Shown here: positions 11,605 to 22,949 of the stretch, piece by piece
Numbering within the stretch: the stretch's first letter is position 1
Layout: each line of letters begins with the position of its first letter
Assembly (NCBI GenBank): GCA_963576565.1
Contig: OY755039.1
Location: 23,639,102 to 23,703,101, forward strand
Source: Aspidapion aeneum
Lineage: Eukaryota; Arthropoda; Insecta; Coleoptera; Brentidae
Direction: 5' to 3'
DNA length: 64,000 nt
Translations under genes and position numbers: made by a program
Notes under the pieces: model-generated
Told to the model about the DNA's origin: nothing
Databases searched by the model: none
Seen by the model: only the letters and a program-made list of their open reading frames with translations

Positions 11605-11935
11605 TCGGGGAAGTTTGGCGATTCTGCTGAAATAATTGAGGGCGTAAATTAAAATCCATGTTTCACTCACAAAAACAATGCGAGTAATACGACAAACTGA
11701 TGGCCTGTGTCAGGCACAAAATTTATTTGAATTTTCCTATTTAAGCAACGCTAAAATTCCCAAGATTGGCCCTCTCACTTCCACTTTAGGCTGCAGATAA
11801 AATCTATCCCTATTCGAAGGAGCCAAGAGAAAAGTGGCAGCGTGTTCTACGTCGCTTTGGGTTTTAGTAGTCCATTCATCGCATCGCCGTCGCATCGAGT
11901 CGGAGTGTGATCCACTGCATGGAACTACCTCACGA
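11605..11935 (+). repeat. Copy A of an unnamed interspersed repeat with peptide-like content
   Basis: About 300 bp here match the minus strand of 34935-35245. Shared landmarks are GGCGTAAAT, then TGATGGCCTGTG, then GGAGCCAAGAGAAAAGTGGC, then TGTGATCCACTGCAT. A conceptual translation of the other copy is open for 103 codons, while this copy is broken by stops and indels. I do not recognise the family. Confidence 0.65.
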
Positions 11936-12653
11936 GCCGCCACTGCCCCGAACACCGTATCTGATTGATCTGCGCAGGTAATTTTTATCGTATTTAACGC
12001 GGATAAGATTATTTTCAGTGGAATTTGTTCTATTGACAGTAGAAAAACAAAAACAAACATATATATTAATTAACCCACTAAACACAAAAACATTTTAATG
12101 ACGTCAAAATAATGTTTAGTTGAAAAGCATAACATGTTCTAACGTTATATTCATAGTGAAAATGAAGCTAAATAACCCGTTTTCTGACGAAAAATAATCT
12201 TTACTAACATTGAAAATAAAATCAAAAATCGAATACTTTTTTTAACACTAAAAAGTAAGTTAATATTGGGAGTCTTTCAATAATTGAAAATACCTTCTTC
12301 TTTATTTAAAATTCGCTGCATCAGTTCTAGATTCTTAACTCTATTACTTTATGAAATTCTTTGCATATTTAACGATTGCACCATTTTTTTTTTGAAAACT
12401 TTACCCCTGATTTATAAAGGGCCGTTCCCTCTTAGATGGAACTTTAGCATAATAACCTCAAGTTACTTGCTTATTTTGTTACGTTTTAAAGTTAATCTAC
12501 ACATCTAAAAAAGAGGCTTAAGAAAAATATTGTAGCAAAAAATTTGAAAAAGTAGTAGCAGCTTAGAGGCTCAAGCCCACACTTCCAGAGACACTGTAGT
12601 TATCGACCACTAAAAATTTCACTTTCTTCAAAAATCAAGATTAAAATAGTTTC
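11936..12653. other. AT-rich DNA, nothing recognised
   Basis: No repeats, TIRs or coding signals are evident. A 74-codon open frame (12284-12508) is hydrophobic and motif-free. Confidence 0.4.
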
Positions 12654-14539
12654 GTTCCATCAAAGCGTGGGACGGTTATAGAACGGTACAAAAAATCCTG
12701 TTTGTGTTCCAGGTCGACGTACTGTTATGGGACAGTCACTTTTCCGTTCCATCAAGCAACCTAAACTGGTTTCGGACTCCTCTGAAAGACAAGAATTGCA
12801 GACAGGCGCATTAGAACGCGCGGAAAAATTGTATGTAAAACACACACATTTCTAGTTTACATCACCTGAGATAATAATATACCATAAAATTACATTAAAC
12901 TTACATTTGTCTGAGAAAATTCAAAAAACAGTGAATAACCCAAAAAAATTAACACATGACAAAATGCCGGGGAAGTCACGTAAATATAGAAATATTTTTT
13001 AAATTTCCAAAAAAAAAATTTGCAACGTTTGCAGCATCTGTTGATTTTTTTGCAAGAGCCTCTTAATTTTTATTACTACGGGACTGCGGATCGTGTAGGT
13101 ATACCACATGAAAAAAAGCTATACTAACCATAGGGTAGCTTGCTTAGAAAAAGAAAAACTAGTTTAGCAGGTGATTGGATAGGAATAGAAACACAACGGT
13201 TTACCTTGATCGCAGCAAATCCCGGTGACCTGTGAACTAAAAGTTAAAAGAAGAAGGATAACACCGGAAGTAAAATTTTACACCAGATTTGGCGGAAGAA
13301 CAAACGACCTTGCTTTAAGGCATCGACATTAAGGTCATTACTAAAGTACAAGCTACAAAATGGGATTTTCGTAACTTCTTAGAAGTATGACGATCTCTAT
13401 TTCCTAAAAATGAATAAAATCGCAAAAAGCTTGTGAATATTAAGGCTTTCTATAATATGTAGATAATTTCACAAATATTTTATAAAAATCACATTAGAAA
13501 ATACAAATAAATAAATATATAAATTTCACATAAAACTTGTGATATTAGAAAAAATAAATATATTTTCACAAGTTTCGCCCAAAAATATGTGCTAATGCAA
13601 GTTCGTTTTAATTTTTGGTATATTTAGTTTATTAGGCAGTCTGTAGTGGTTTATAGTTTGTGAATACAGGGTGTAACTAAATAAGTGTAAAACATTTCAG
13701 GGGGTGATTCCTCATCAAAAAAAGATAGGATCTTTCACATAAAGAGACTTCATTGGAGCATCCCTTGTTAAGATACAGCCCCTTAAAGGAGGTACATAAA
13801 ATTTTCTACTACCAAAAAGACACTTAGCCGGTAATGAATTTGGTTTACCCCATGGTTGTAAGGGATGGAAAACGCAACCCCTAAAATTTATTTCCAATGT
13901 AATTTTTTGTCTTATTATTTGTTTTCCATTTAAAAATGTATTTTCGATAGCCTGTTTCATTGTAAATAAAAAATGTCTCTTGGATTTTTTGCCCAAAATA
14001 AACCAGTTCGCAGCAAAAAATTATTTCACGAACAACTACAGAGATACATCCTCATAAATGTTATGTACCCCCTTTAAGGGGCGGTATCTTAACAAGGGAT
14101 GCTCCAATAAAGTTTTTTTTTATGAGGAATCATCCTCTTAAATGTTTTACACTTATTTAGTTACACCCTGTATAAATTAAATTAATGTTATTTTATCTGC
14201 ATTTTAAAGAACTAAAATTAAAAATATATTATGATAATCCTATGTAATTGTGTAATCCTTTCTGTGTGCAACTTTAATTTCGTGCTCTCGAATTCATACG
14301 TTGCCTTCGATTTATCTTTAAGCGAGACGCCAAACCTACCCTTTCTTTTTGAATTTAACTCTCTCGCATATGATCACGTGCCTGAAGTAAATCGAACAGC
14401 ATTCGGTTTTTGAACAGTTATTTGGTCGTTCCATCTAACCCAAACCGTTTTAAAACAGTCCTCGTACTCCTCGTACTGCATTGCCCGCGCATTGGGAATT
14501 TTTGGACGGTTCTATGACCGTCGAACTGTTTGATGGAAC
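12654..14539. mobile_element. TIR element, ends GTTCCATCAAA, about 1.9 kb with a nested MITE
   Basis: Left 12654-12696 (GTTCCATCAAA, then GACGGTTATAGAACGGT) matches the inverse of 14499-14539 over about 40 bp with a few mismatches. Extra CGTTCCATC motifs sit just inside at about 12750 and 14427, suggesting subterminal transposase-binding repeats. There is no transposase. The superfamily and target duplication are unclear. The MITE at 13667-14171 lies inside. Confidence 0.55.
13667..14171. mobile_element. MITE, ends CAGGGTGTAACTAAATAA, long TIR
   Basis: Terminal inverted repeats of about 130-140 bp (13667-13805 and about 14060-14171) both begin with CAGGGTGTAACTAAATAAGT. Shared internal phrases are GGAGCATCCCTTGTTAAGAT and CCCCTTAAAG. 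TA flanks both ends. The interior has a 93-codon minus-strand open frame, which I regard as a by-product of the repeat. This is typical of a mariner-type MITE. Confidence 0.85.
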
Positions 14540-14678
14540 AGAACTAATATATAAACCAACGCTCCCGCTCGGCGCTCTAGGATCTATTTTTGTGCGTGCA
14601 CTCCTGGCGAATAACTTTGTGACACATTTTGTAATGTATAGTAAATCTTTTTTAATATTTTTACCTTCCTAGACCTTC

Positions 14679-15021
14679 CTAGCCTGGGCAGCAGTTAGAG
14701 AAGGTATTGTTTTCTTTTCTTTTATGAAAATTAGTTTTATTCTCTATTGTATTTAGCGTTCTTTGATCCATCTAGCATTAATGGATTCTAATCAGCTCAT
14801 TAGAGTGTCGAACACTATTTTTCCTGAAAACTTTTTGAAAATCGGTTCAGCGGTTTAGGAGCTATCGTGAGACGGGCAAAAAAAATACACACACACACAC
14901 ACAGACAGACGTCATGACGATATTGCTAGGATAGGTCAAAATAAACCCAAATAACACATTTCGGCTCAAAAAATTTTTTTTCGTCGAAAACAATACCTTC
15001 TCTAGCTATTGCTGTGCGGGC
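14679..15021. mobile_element. Small TIR element, TAGAGAAGGTATTGTTTTC family
   Basis: Left AGCCTGGGCAGCAG, then TTAGAGAAGGTATTGTTTTC, is inverted at the right end (GAAAACAATACCTTCTCTAG, then CTATTGCTGTGCGGGCT). The interior holds an (AC)n run followed by CAGACAGACGTCATGACG and a GATTTTC/CGGTTCAG block. Related sequence recurs near 24.8, 42.5 and 43.2 kb. Confidence 0.6.
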
Positions 15022-15404
15022 TGCATATTTGTATACAACACCCAGGATCGCCAGTCGGCTTTCACCCGAACATCTCTGGTAAATAGCAGACGATATGGTA
15101 AATCGCTTGGGAAACTAACACCCGTGATCGCAAAAATGTTCGTTAAAAATCAGTCTGGATTTCAGAACCACAATCTTTCTTAAGAAAAAATTCGTAAATT
15201 TCTAACATACATATATTTTTTTAAAACATACTCTCCTGACCTCTTTCCCGGGATCCTAGGGAATGTGAAACCTAACCGTTGTCAATCGATCGCCAACGTA
15301 ACCTAACCGTGTCAATGTAGAATAGGGCTTCATTGACACGGTTACGGCAGCGTTCGGGCTACAACCGAATCGCAATCATGGACGTCGTTTACAAATATGC
15401 GTGC

Positions 15405-15625
15405 GGACTAGGAAGGTCAAAATTGAAAATATGCTAACTTTTTAACAAAGTATCGGATCAATATGCGGTTTTTAAGGTAGTAGTAAAGTATCTTTTCTCG
15501 ATCATTTGTGTTATAACCAAAAACTTAGTAAGAGCTTTCGTTTCTAAGATATTTAGAAAAACTGCTAATGAGCCAGGAAGATATCAGATGTGTCATGGAT
15601 CCATTTATGTTTTTTTGGTAACATT
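15405..15625 (+). repeat. Fragment of the same interspersed family as 43.15-43.56 kb
   Basis: Shared phrases include ATCAATATGCGGT, GTGTTATAACCAAAAACTTA and TCAGATGTGTCATGGATCC. They match 43370-43560 and the right-hand piece at 26505-26640. Confidence 0.55.
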
Positions 15626-15739
15626 CTTTTTCCATTGATTTGGCCAAATACTCCTTTCTGACCAAAATCGAGTTCGCTTGTATTTTGGCAGGAGTCAAGT
15701 AAGCGTGTCGATGTACTTTCGGACCTGTTTTATAATTTT

Positions 15740-15955
15740 ATAGCCACAACTGGTTAAATGAACTATTGTTTAAACTGATTTAACTAATTATTTGTTCAAA
15801 TACAGAATGCGGCAATTTAGTTGAGCTTTCAAACAAAGTTTTAATTTATGCTAAACTAGTGAAAACAGTATATTTATAAAATTTTAAAATTCCACTTGTT
15901 CGTCGGTACAGTATATTTAAAAATAATTATCTGGTTACAAAAAAGGCTTAATGTT
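15740..15955 (+). repeat. Interspersed repeat, copy 1 (pair with 18545-18766)
   Basis: About 210 bp (ATAGCCACAACTGGTTAAAT to TAATTATCTGGTT) recur in direct orientation at 18545-18766 with roughly 90 percent identity by eye. Copy 2 is interrupted on its left by a solo LTR. Confidence 0.75.
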
Positions 15956-17192
15956 TTTGGTAAAGATTTCGCACGTGGTTAAAAAAACGGCATAGAATTT
16001 GTTAAGCTTTTTTATATGCGTTAACGTCATCAAAAGAAGTTATTAAAATAATACAAATAACGTTTTAGCACATCACACCCCTGCGACAAAAGTGACATAA
16101 GTCAAAATTCTCAGTTTTTCAGAAATCGCAAAACACGTCTTTAGTATAAACCAAATCAATTTCAAAATATTTTTTGCTTGAAAAAAATTTAAATGCCACA
16201 TTTTTAAGGGAAATATTTTAAAAAATAATCATTTGCTGTTTAATTTCTAATAAATCCAAATTTTTTAGTTGTCTCATTTTTTTTAGGTTTGTGAATTTTC
16301 GAAATAATTGTCATTTTAGTCTAATATAAATTGAAATATTAGCGGGAATGCTGTTATACATTTTCCTGAAATGAAGTAAAAAATAATATTAAAGATTGTG
16401 TTTTTATTTAGAAAAAATATTTATAATAAAATAATGTTACCTAAAAATCTATAAAAAATTGGCGCCAGTATAGCGTTATCCATTATTTTTTCGTTGAAAT
16501 GAACCACCCTCGCCAAATTGAAAGTCAGTATCTTGATAGATATTATTTATTAACTTAACGAAATTGTGACCAGATTTCATAAAACAATAATTCAAACCTC
16601 CGTCCCACCCTGTTAAGGGCCCACCTTTCACCTAAAACTAACCAGCTTAAGTTTATGAGAGATTGTAAAAGTAGCAACTATCAAAAATTTCTCGTTTATC
16701 TATTTTGGGGCTTTAAGTAACTGAAAATAAAATATACTACCTAAATTTTTTCCAACACAAAAAAATATATTTAAAAACATAAATATTTGAGAAAAAATAT
16801 TATATGTTTCATTATTAAGGTATTTTTTAATTAATAGTAATACCAACTTGATTATTTATTCCTTATTAACCAACTGTTATGTTGTTTGTTATTAAAATAA
16901 ATATCTATTTTATTTTATAACTTTAATTTCCAACTTAAAACATAATTAAAATAAAAAAAAACACCAAAAGTTTCATAAATTTAAATAATACTTTTCTTTT
17001 GAGACAAATTAGTCAGCTAAACGGTATTAAGTCAAAATAATGTCTAGAAATCTATAAATTATATCACTAAAAACGACACAACTTGAAATATTACTTTTTT
17101 GTAAAAACAATATACATGTTCCTTGTTCAAAGGCCAGTGCATAACTGGACTTGAGACTAATTAAATTTTGTTTGGGGCATGTTTTATATTAT
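15956..17192. other. AT-rich DNA, nothing recognised
   Basis: This is strongly AT-rich sequence with many homopolymer runs, no open frame of interest and no TIR pair that I can see. Confidence 0.5.
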
Positions 17193-17335
17193 TGTTACAA
17201 ATTTAAGTTATTTAAATTTTATAATTGGAATTTATTTAGGTTTAGTGTAGTAGTTTAGGTCGATTTATCTTACGGTTGTATTCTTAGTCTAGGTTTTAGT
17301 TGCGTTGTCTGTGACTTGCGGTCTCGGTAGTGCGG

Positions 17336-17425
17336 GAACTTTCCGGACGTCGAAGGCTGCCGGAAAGTTCGAGAGAGATGGACGATCCTATATATAGGGC
17401 CGGGGTCGCGCACCAGGAGTCAGTC
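17336..17425 (+). promoter_or_regulatory. LTR core promoter: TATA box, Inr and inverted GAA/TTC boxes
   Basis: TATATATA at 17389-17396 lies about 30 bp upstream of an arthropod-type initiator TCAGTC (17420-17425). Upstream, GAACTTTCCGG (17336-17346) and CCGGAAAGTTC (17360-17370) form a perfect 11-bp inverted repeat. Each arm contains an nGAAnnTTCn unit like a heat-shock element. Heat responsiveness is inference only. Confidence 0.6.
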
Positions 17426-17533
17426 ACAGATAACGTACTGTAGTGGTCGTGAGATATTAACACGAAGTTAATAGACCGATTATAGTAGTGAATTATTGGC
17501 AATTTATTAGTAAGTTTAAGTGCGTGTTTTTGT

Positions 17534-18455
17534 CGAGGGGTCATCAGCTTTCAACAGTACTGTACAAATTTCACAACAGTACCCGACAGTACCACGACAG
17601 GATCCAACAGTACTCGACAGTACACGACAGTACTCAACAGTACTCGACAGTACCACGACAGGACCCAACAGTACTCGACAGTACACGACAGTACCCAACA
17701 GTACTCGACAGTACACGACAGGACCCAACAGTACTCGACAGTACACGACAGTACCCAACAGTACTCGACAGTACACGATAGGACCCAACAGTACCCGACA
17801 GTACCCGACAGTACTCAACAGTACTCGACAGTACACGACAGGACCCAACAGTACACGACAGTACCCAACAGTACACGACAGTACGTAACAGGACTTAACA
17901 GTACACGATAGAATCCAACAGTACTGGACACAACCCTCTTACCCGAAACAGTGGCGTAGATGCAAAACGACAGGATGACCTTTTTTTTTTTTTTTTGAGA
18001 CGGCGCGGTTCAAATTTCTACGGCGCGGTTCGGTTCATTCATTCATATATGAAACGCGCGAAGGCCCTATCGGTCTTCCCCAGGATGACCTTTTTTTTTG
18101 GTCGCAAGATTTGTGAGCGCGGCGCGGTTCCCCAAAGATGATGACCTTTTTTTTTTTTTTTTGCTCGCATGTTTTTTGAGGGCGAGGCACGACGACAGTA
18201 CTCAACAGGACCCAACAGTACACCGCCAGGACCCAACAGTACACCGCCAGGACCCAACAGTACTCGACAGTACACGACAGTACTCAACAGTACACCGACA
18301 GGACCCAACAGTACTCGACAATACACGACAGTACCCAACAGTACTCGACAGTACACGACAGTACCCAACAGTACTCAACAGGACCCAACAGTACACGTCA
18401 GGACCCAAGTCCTGTTGGACGCTGTACAAAATTTTAGGGTGCCGATGACCCCTCG
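17534..18455. mobile_element. Minisatellite-bearing hAT-type element, copy 1
   Basis: Both ends read CGAGGGGTCATC inward, and the element is flanked by a perfect 8-bp direct repeat GTTTTTGT (17526-17533 and 18456-18463), the hAT hallmark. The inside has two minisatellite arms (about 17550-17930 and 18196-18415) with a 10-bp period, such as CGACAGTACA and CCAACAGTAC. They flank a spacer with T-runs and GCGCGGTTC motifs. There is no transposase; open frames in many phases are a by-product of stop-free 10-bp repeats. A second copy is at 53504-54463. Confidence 0.9.
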
Positions 18456-18544
18456 GTTTTTGTACATAATTTGTCGAAATAAATTGACGTATCGTTTTCA
18501 ACAATTGCGAGTTTTAATTGTTGTGGAGAACCCGTAACATTATT

Positions 18545-18766
18545 ATAGCCACAACTGGTTAAATGAACTATTGTTTAAACTGATTTAACTAATTAATTGT
18601 TCAAATCCAGAATGCGACAATTTAGTTGAGTTTTCAAACAAAGTTTTCATTTATGCTAAACTAGTGAAAACAGTATATGACATTTTAAAATGCCACTTGT
18701 TCGTCGGTATAGTACATTTAAATTCATTTAAAGAAAAGTAATTATCTGGTTTTAAAAAAGTCAATG
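18545..18766 (+). repeat. Interspersed repeat, copy 2 (pair with 15740-15955)
   Basis: This is a direct copy of 15740-15955. Its left edge abuts the TTAT target duplication of the solo LTR. The matching bases on the other side of the LTR (GTTTTATATTAT) fit continuation of copy 1 (GTTTTATAATTTTATAG). Confidence 0.7.
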
Positions 18767-19112
18767 ATCCACCCCGTTTAATGATTGCTTTTAAATAAAA
18801 CTAAGTTTACCTTTCGCGAACCGAGTAGTGGCTTATAATGATATTTTCGCTAATCTGGCAACGTTGGTTTTACGCTTTTCTGTTCTCTCATGCAATGCTG
18901 ATGACCTAGAGAAAAATTCTTACATATATTTTACGGGAAATGGTTTATTCAAAATTCGGAAGATCAATGATTGGTTAAAAAATAAGGCAAAAATGTAAAA
19001 TCATCTACTTATTAAAACTTATTCAATTGCTGATCATAAAAAAACAGTAATTCAAAAAACTTTTTATAAACAGGCTTTTTACTCTGCGCAATAATTTTTC
19101 TACCACAGTAGA
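18767..19112. other. Unassigned DNA
   Basis: No coding sequence or repeat structure is evident. Confidence 0.4.
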
Positions 19113-19399
19113 CAATAGAGAAATATTGAAATACAGCCAGGCTATAATTGTGCCAGGCACTATTTTCACACTTTCACATTGAAAACTGACAGTTGATCCT
19201 TCAAAATTGACATACCAAAGTCAAATTTAAAACTTTTGTCGTTTCTTTTCAATTAATAAAAGAAGGCACTATTTATTCCGGCTCATATAGTATACAAAGG
19301 CAGTGTGTTGAAACATCACAGTTGATATTACAATGTGAAGGTGTCAAAATCGTGCCTGGCACTATTATAGCCTGGCTTTATTTCAATAATTCTCTATTG
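19113..19399. mobile_element. MITE, about 70-bp TIR starting CAATAGAGAA
   Basis: Left 19113-19181 and right 19331-19399 are inverted copies, sharing CAATAGAGAA, GCCAGGCTATAAT, GTGCCAGGCAC and CACATTG. The interior is about 150 bp and non-coding. The true terminus may lie at the first or an inner motif. Confidence 0.8.
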
Positions 19400-19409
19400 A
19401 AATAATATA

Positions 19410-19757
19410 CAGTAGGACCCCGATTATCCGTGCTCCACGGGACCGGACGAGGCACGGATAAGTGAAAAGCACGGATAATCCGAACATTCATTTATTACAT
19501 GTTACATACATATTATGTATATATACTCAAAATATAACAAAAAAAAAGATCCCATAAGTTCAAACTAAGTTTATATGTATGTATTGCATAAAAAGATAAC
19601 AGAACAAAAATATAATTCTACATAAGGTTTTGGTCGAGTGATTTCCGGTAACACTATTTCGATAGAACTTCAAAAACACAATTTCGATTATGGGAAATCA
19701 TAGCACGGATAATCCGCAGCCCGGATAATCCGCGCACGGATAATCGGGGTTCTACTG
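19410..19757. mobile_element. Tigger/pogo-like MITE, TA target
   Basis: The left end CAGTAGGACCCCGATTATCC and the right end GGATAATCGGGGTTCTACTG are inverted relatives flanked by TA (19408-19409 and 19758-19759). The CAGTnnnnCCCCG pattern is typical of pogo/Tigger TIRs. The 348-bp interior has more GGATAATCCG motifs and no transposase. Confidence 0.85.
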
Positions 19758-19759
19758 TA

Positions 19760-21226
19760 TTCCATAACAAGAAAGTGATAAATTTCACAGGAGCGTGAAT
19801 GTTGTGAACGAGATGAGAGTCCAGTGAAACAGCAAGTGTATGAAAATTCTATCAAGTTTGATTTTGCACAAATCATATGTGCGGAAAAGTATTGTAATTG
19901 TTAACGTCAACGTACACTATAGCGTACATGTGCGGAAAGTACTTTGCCACACTTGTGCGGAAAAATCTCTGAACACGGGTAAAGTTTACGTTTTCATTTA
20001 TGTCGTCGTAGGAAAAGAATGTTTTCCCACTCTTAGTGTTTGTTAGGCACTCCTTTGTCTTATTCTGCGCTTCGTAAAGGACTAAACATTTTTTGTGCAC
20101 AATAGTAACAGGGTGTGTATTTTGGCTGCTACCTCATAAGAAATAATTTAGTTTTTTTAGAATTAATTTCGAGTCGAGTTTTTGCTTAATGGATTGTAGA
20201 ATAGTCTGATGTTGGACGCCTTACAAAAACCATTATTAACAAAAGTGTGAAGGTAAACGTGCTGATGCAAAGTGTTTGCGTCCTGACTTACCATAGCAAC
20301 AGATTTGTATACCGAGATTTCATTATCCCTAGAGACGGTGTAAATTATGTGCTTTTCTAATTAAAGATCTTTTGTAGTGGGTCTTGGGGGCCGGGGTTAG
20401 AACATTTATCCCTTTTTATTTGATAGGTACACATTAAAAACAGGTACAATTTTTTTGAGTTCTGAAGCCGCCCCCACCAGTATAGGTCCATGCGCTTTGT
20501 ATAGGACGTTTTCAAGATACAAGAACACCATATTCTTTTTTACCCAACTGCAGCACGGCGAAAGGAAGGGTAATGTTTTTCGCTTGGGATAGGTATGTAT
20601 GTATGTAGATATGTTTGTGTCGCTCTAGAGGCTAAACGTCTACACCGATTTTGACAAAAAAGGTGTCCTTGAATTGCTACTGATCCCGACGGTGCTACTC
20701 GTATATGCTATAATTTTTTAAACAGGAATCAACATGGCGGTCGTCAGACGCTTTAAGGCATACAAATGACCTAAATTTTAGGCAATTTAAATGAAATTTG
20801 TTTGATCGCCCATTGCAAATGTCCTCTAATTTTCTGTTATTACTTTGTATTATTCTCTGCTCCCACACATTTCCCCTCTTGTCATTGCCCCCTACCCTCT
20901 TCAAAAACCATATTCGCATAGTATTATCAAATATCAATGAATACACAACTCTATAGTTGTGTATTCATTGCAAATATATGTTATACTTTAAAGTTTACTT
21001 TTAGCTTTTTAAAAGACATTATTTTGATTAAATACAATATAGGACTTAAACGTTATAATTGAACCTGTACTTAAGAACGATTCTAAAGAGAATGACTTAA
21101 CATTACAATAATTTGAGTTTATATAAAGAAAAGGTGCTGATTAAGCAATGGAATAATTCCTTGATAGTCTAGATTTAAACTTCTTAGAACTAAAGTGCAA
21201 TTCGGCAGGAATGCACGTGTTGTTTA
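19760..21226. other. Unassigned DNA with one perfect palindrome
   Basis: Two overlapping open frames (19840-20100, both strands) have no recognised motif. Near 20936-20969 lies a perfect inverted repeat with 15-base arms (AATGAATACACAACT) and a 4-nt centre. The remainder is featureless. Confidence 0.4.
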
Positions 21227-21234
21227 TTTCATGG

Positions 21235-21427
21235 CAGTGGCGTATATAGAAAAAAGTTTCGGGGGGGGCCGAGACAGTTTCGGGAGGGGGGGGGGCCGAG
21301 ACCTCATGAGGCCGTATTTTATGCTATTTTATGTTTGTATTCATGAAATATGTGGAAAATATCTAAAAGCATGTTAGCTTCGGGGGGGGGCCGGGCCCCC
21401 CAGGCTGCCCCCTTATATACGCCACTG
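21235..21427. mobile_element. hAT-type MITE with perfect 8-bp target duplication
   Basis: The ends are CAGTGGCGTATATA and its exact inverse, flanked by the 8-bp direct repeat TTTCATGG (21227-21234 and 21428-21435). The 193-bp interior has G-runs and repeated GGGGCCGAGAC. A related copy, in opposite orientation, is at 58185-58623. Confidence 0.92.
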
Positions 21428-21435
21428 TTTCATGG

Positions 21436-22949
21436 GAAACGCAAGTCAGCAGAATAAGCTTCTTATCTGGAAGGTTCTCGGGTTTCATAGAAGGTTCTGG
21501 TTTCTTCTACGTGTAGGGAGGATATTTTCATATAACATAAGGGCGATTTTAAACATTATTTCTGCATACGCTTTAAGATTTTTTCCCAACATCTTTTTAC
21601 TAGGTCTCCCCTTTCTCTTCCCTGCCCTCCGTACTAGTAATGGTTGTAGCTAGAACTTTCACAAATATGGAGCCATTTCAAAAATTCTTTCTGCACACGC
21701 TTTAAAATTTTTCTCAACTCAATTTTTCTAATTCCCCCTCCCTCTCCCCTTCACCACCTTAACTTTATGTTTTTAGAAACGCACCTATCTACCCTTTTGG
21801 CATAGTTCAACGTTTGACACAAGTAGTGCTATCTATAACACTAAATAAAAATTAAACCTAAAAGTTGGAAATAAAAAAAAAATAAATAAAAAATACTCCC
21901 AACTGCTAAATCCACTTGTACCTACTAGTCGTAGTTGGGTATAAAATTACCCAATAACCTGATTTATGAAAATACAAAATTGTATAATTTCGTAACTGCG
22001 CTTTGGGCATCAACATTAAAAGTTGAAACATGTCTTACATTACAGGTATACCTATCAATTTGGTACCCAACTGCGACTATTTGGTACAAGTATATTTCGC
22101 AGTTGGGTGTTTTTTTTATTACATTTTTTTTAACTTAATTAGATGCAGAAAGCTATTTCCTGTTTAGTTGAGAAAATTTGGTGGGGGGGGGGGGGTGATC
22201 ATAAGTGTAAAACAGAATTTTGGAAAATTTGCGGTTTGTGTTGAGAATTGCACGAAATGTTAATTTCTACCATGTTTTTGTGTATCAACCAACCAAAAAA
22301 TAACTGTAAACTTTTTTCTTAATTTTGCATCCTGTCACTTGTTTCCCTTTATCAATATTAATGTTGATCCTGGATTAAAATAAATAAACGAACAAAGCAT
22401 ATTGGATTTAATACCTATTTCCAACTAAAAGGTATTGAAATGAAAGAAATAGGGCATGTTTTCTGAAAAATATTGCTTTAAAATTGAATTTTGTGTCTTT
22501 TTTCAATATCTCAAAAACCAAAGTTCTGACCTTAGAGTAATAAAAATATAAAGAGAAGTAATCAACCGCGGCCCCGTGTAAATTTTCTCTATTCGTGGCG
22601 GTCATTCCTGAAAACTTAGAATTTACAGAATCCCCGACGATGGCAACATAGCTGCGTCACTAGAATCATCTCGCAAAAACCAAACTGTGCTGAATTTTCA
22701 CAAAATTTTCATAAACATAGCACATCTTGATTATTTCTACGTCCAACTAAGTTCTGTTTTACAAAAATAAAACTAAAGACACAGTGAAAAACACCAAAAA
22801 TTCAATACACCGAGTCCGACGGCAAAGACAACACTGCATTTAATACAAACACATGTTACTGTCAGTGTCGACCTAGGAAAATCTGGGCTAACCGTTCACG
22901 ACTTAATGAACCTCATTAAACTTGTTGCCATTATATACGTGACAAAATA
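21436..22949. other. Unassigned DNA
   Basis: This stretch holds polypyrimidine blocks (21590-21760), a 14-base G-run near 22185, and short open frames without motifs. No gene is supported. Confidence 0.4.

Larger units (their letters stand above)
17193..18539 (+). mobile_element. Solo LTR (Ty3/gypsy-like), interrupted by a hAT element
   Basis: The unit begins TGTTACA, ends CGTAACA, and is flanked by the 4-bp direct repeat TTAT (17189-17192 and 18540-18543), all typical of an LTR. Removing the hAT insertion and its target duplication leaves about 417 bp. It has a TATA box and Inr near 17389-17425 and an AATAAA at 18478. No gag/pol or partner LTR is nearby, so it is a solo LTR left by LTR-LTR recombination. 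Assignment to gypsy is from the 4-bp duplication and length only. Confidence 0.75.

Noticed and set aside
13715..13996. 93-codon minus-strand open frame
   Set aside because: It lies within and across the long TIR of a MITE, with no known domain. It is best explained by the repeat.
17488..18537. Overlapping open frames of about 100-120 codons on both strands
   Set aside because: They are products of the 10-bp minisatellite, which lacks stops in most frames. Translations are low-complexity repeats (for example YCRVLSSTVG), not proteins.
15740..18766. The 210-bp direct repeats as the two LTRs of one element
   Set aside because: They lack TG/CA ends and a target duplication, and no coding sequence lies between. 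One copy is interrupted by an independent solo LTR.
20705..20775. LYALKRL reading on the minus strand as the missing next CARP exon
   Set aside because: The seven residues resemble the expected start, but the nearest AG acceptor is out of phase by two bases and the following residues do not match.
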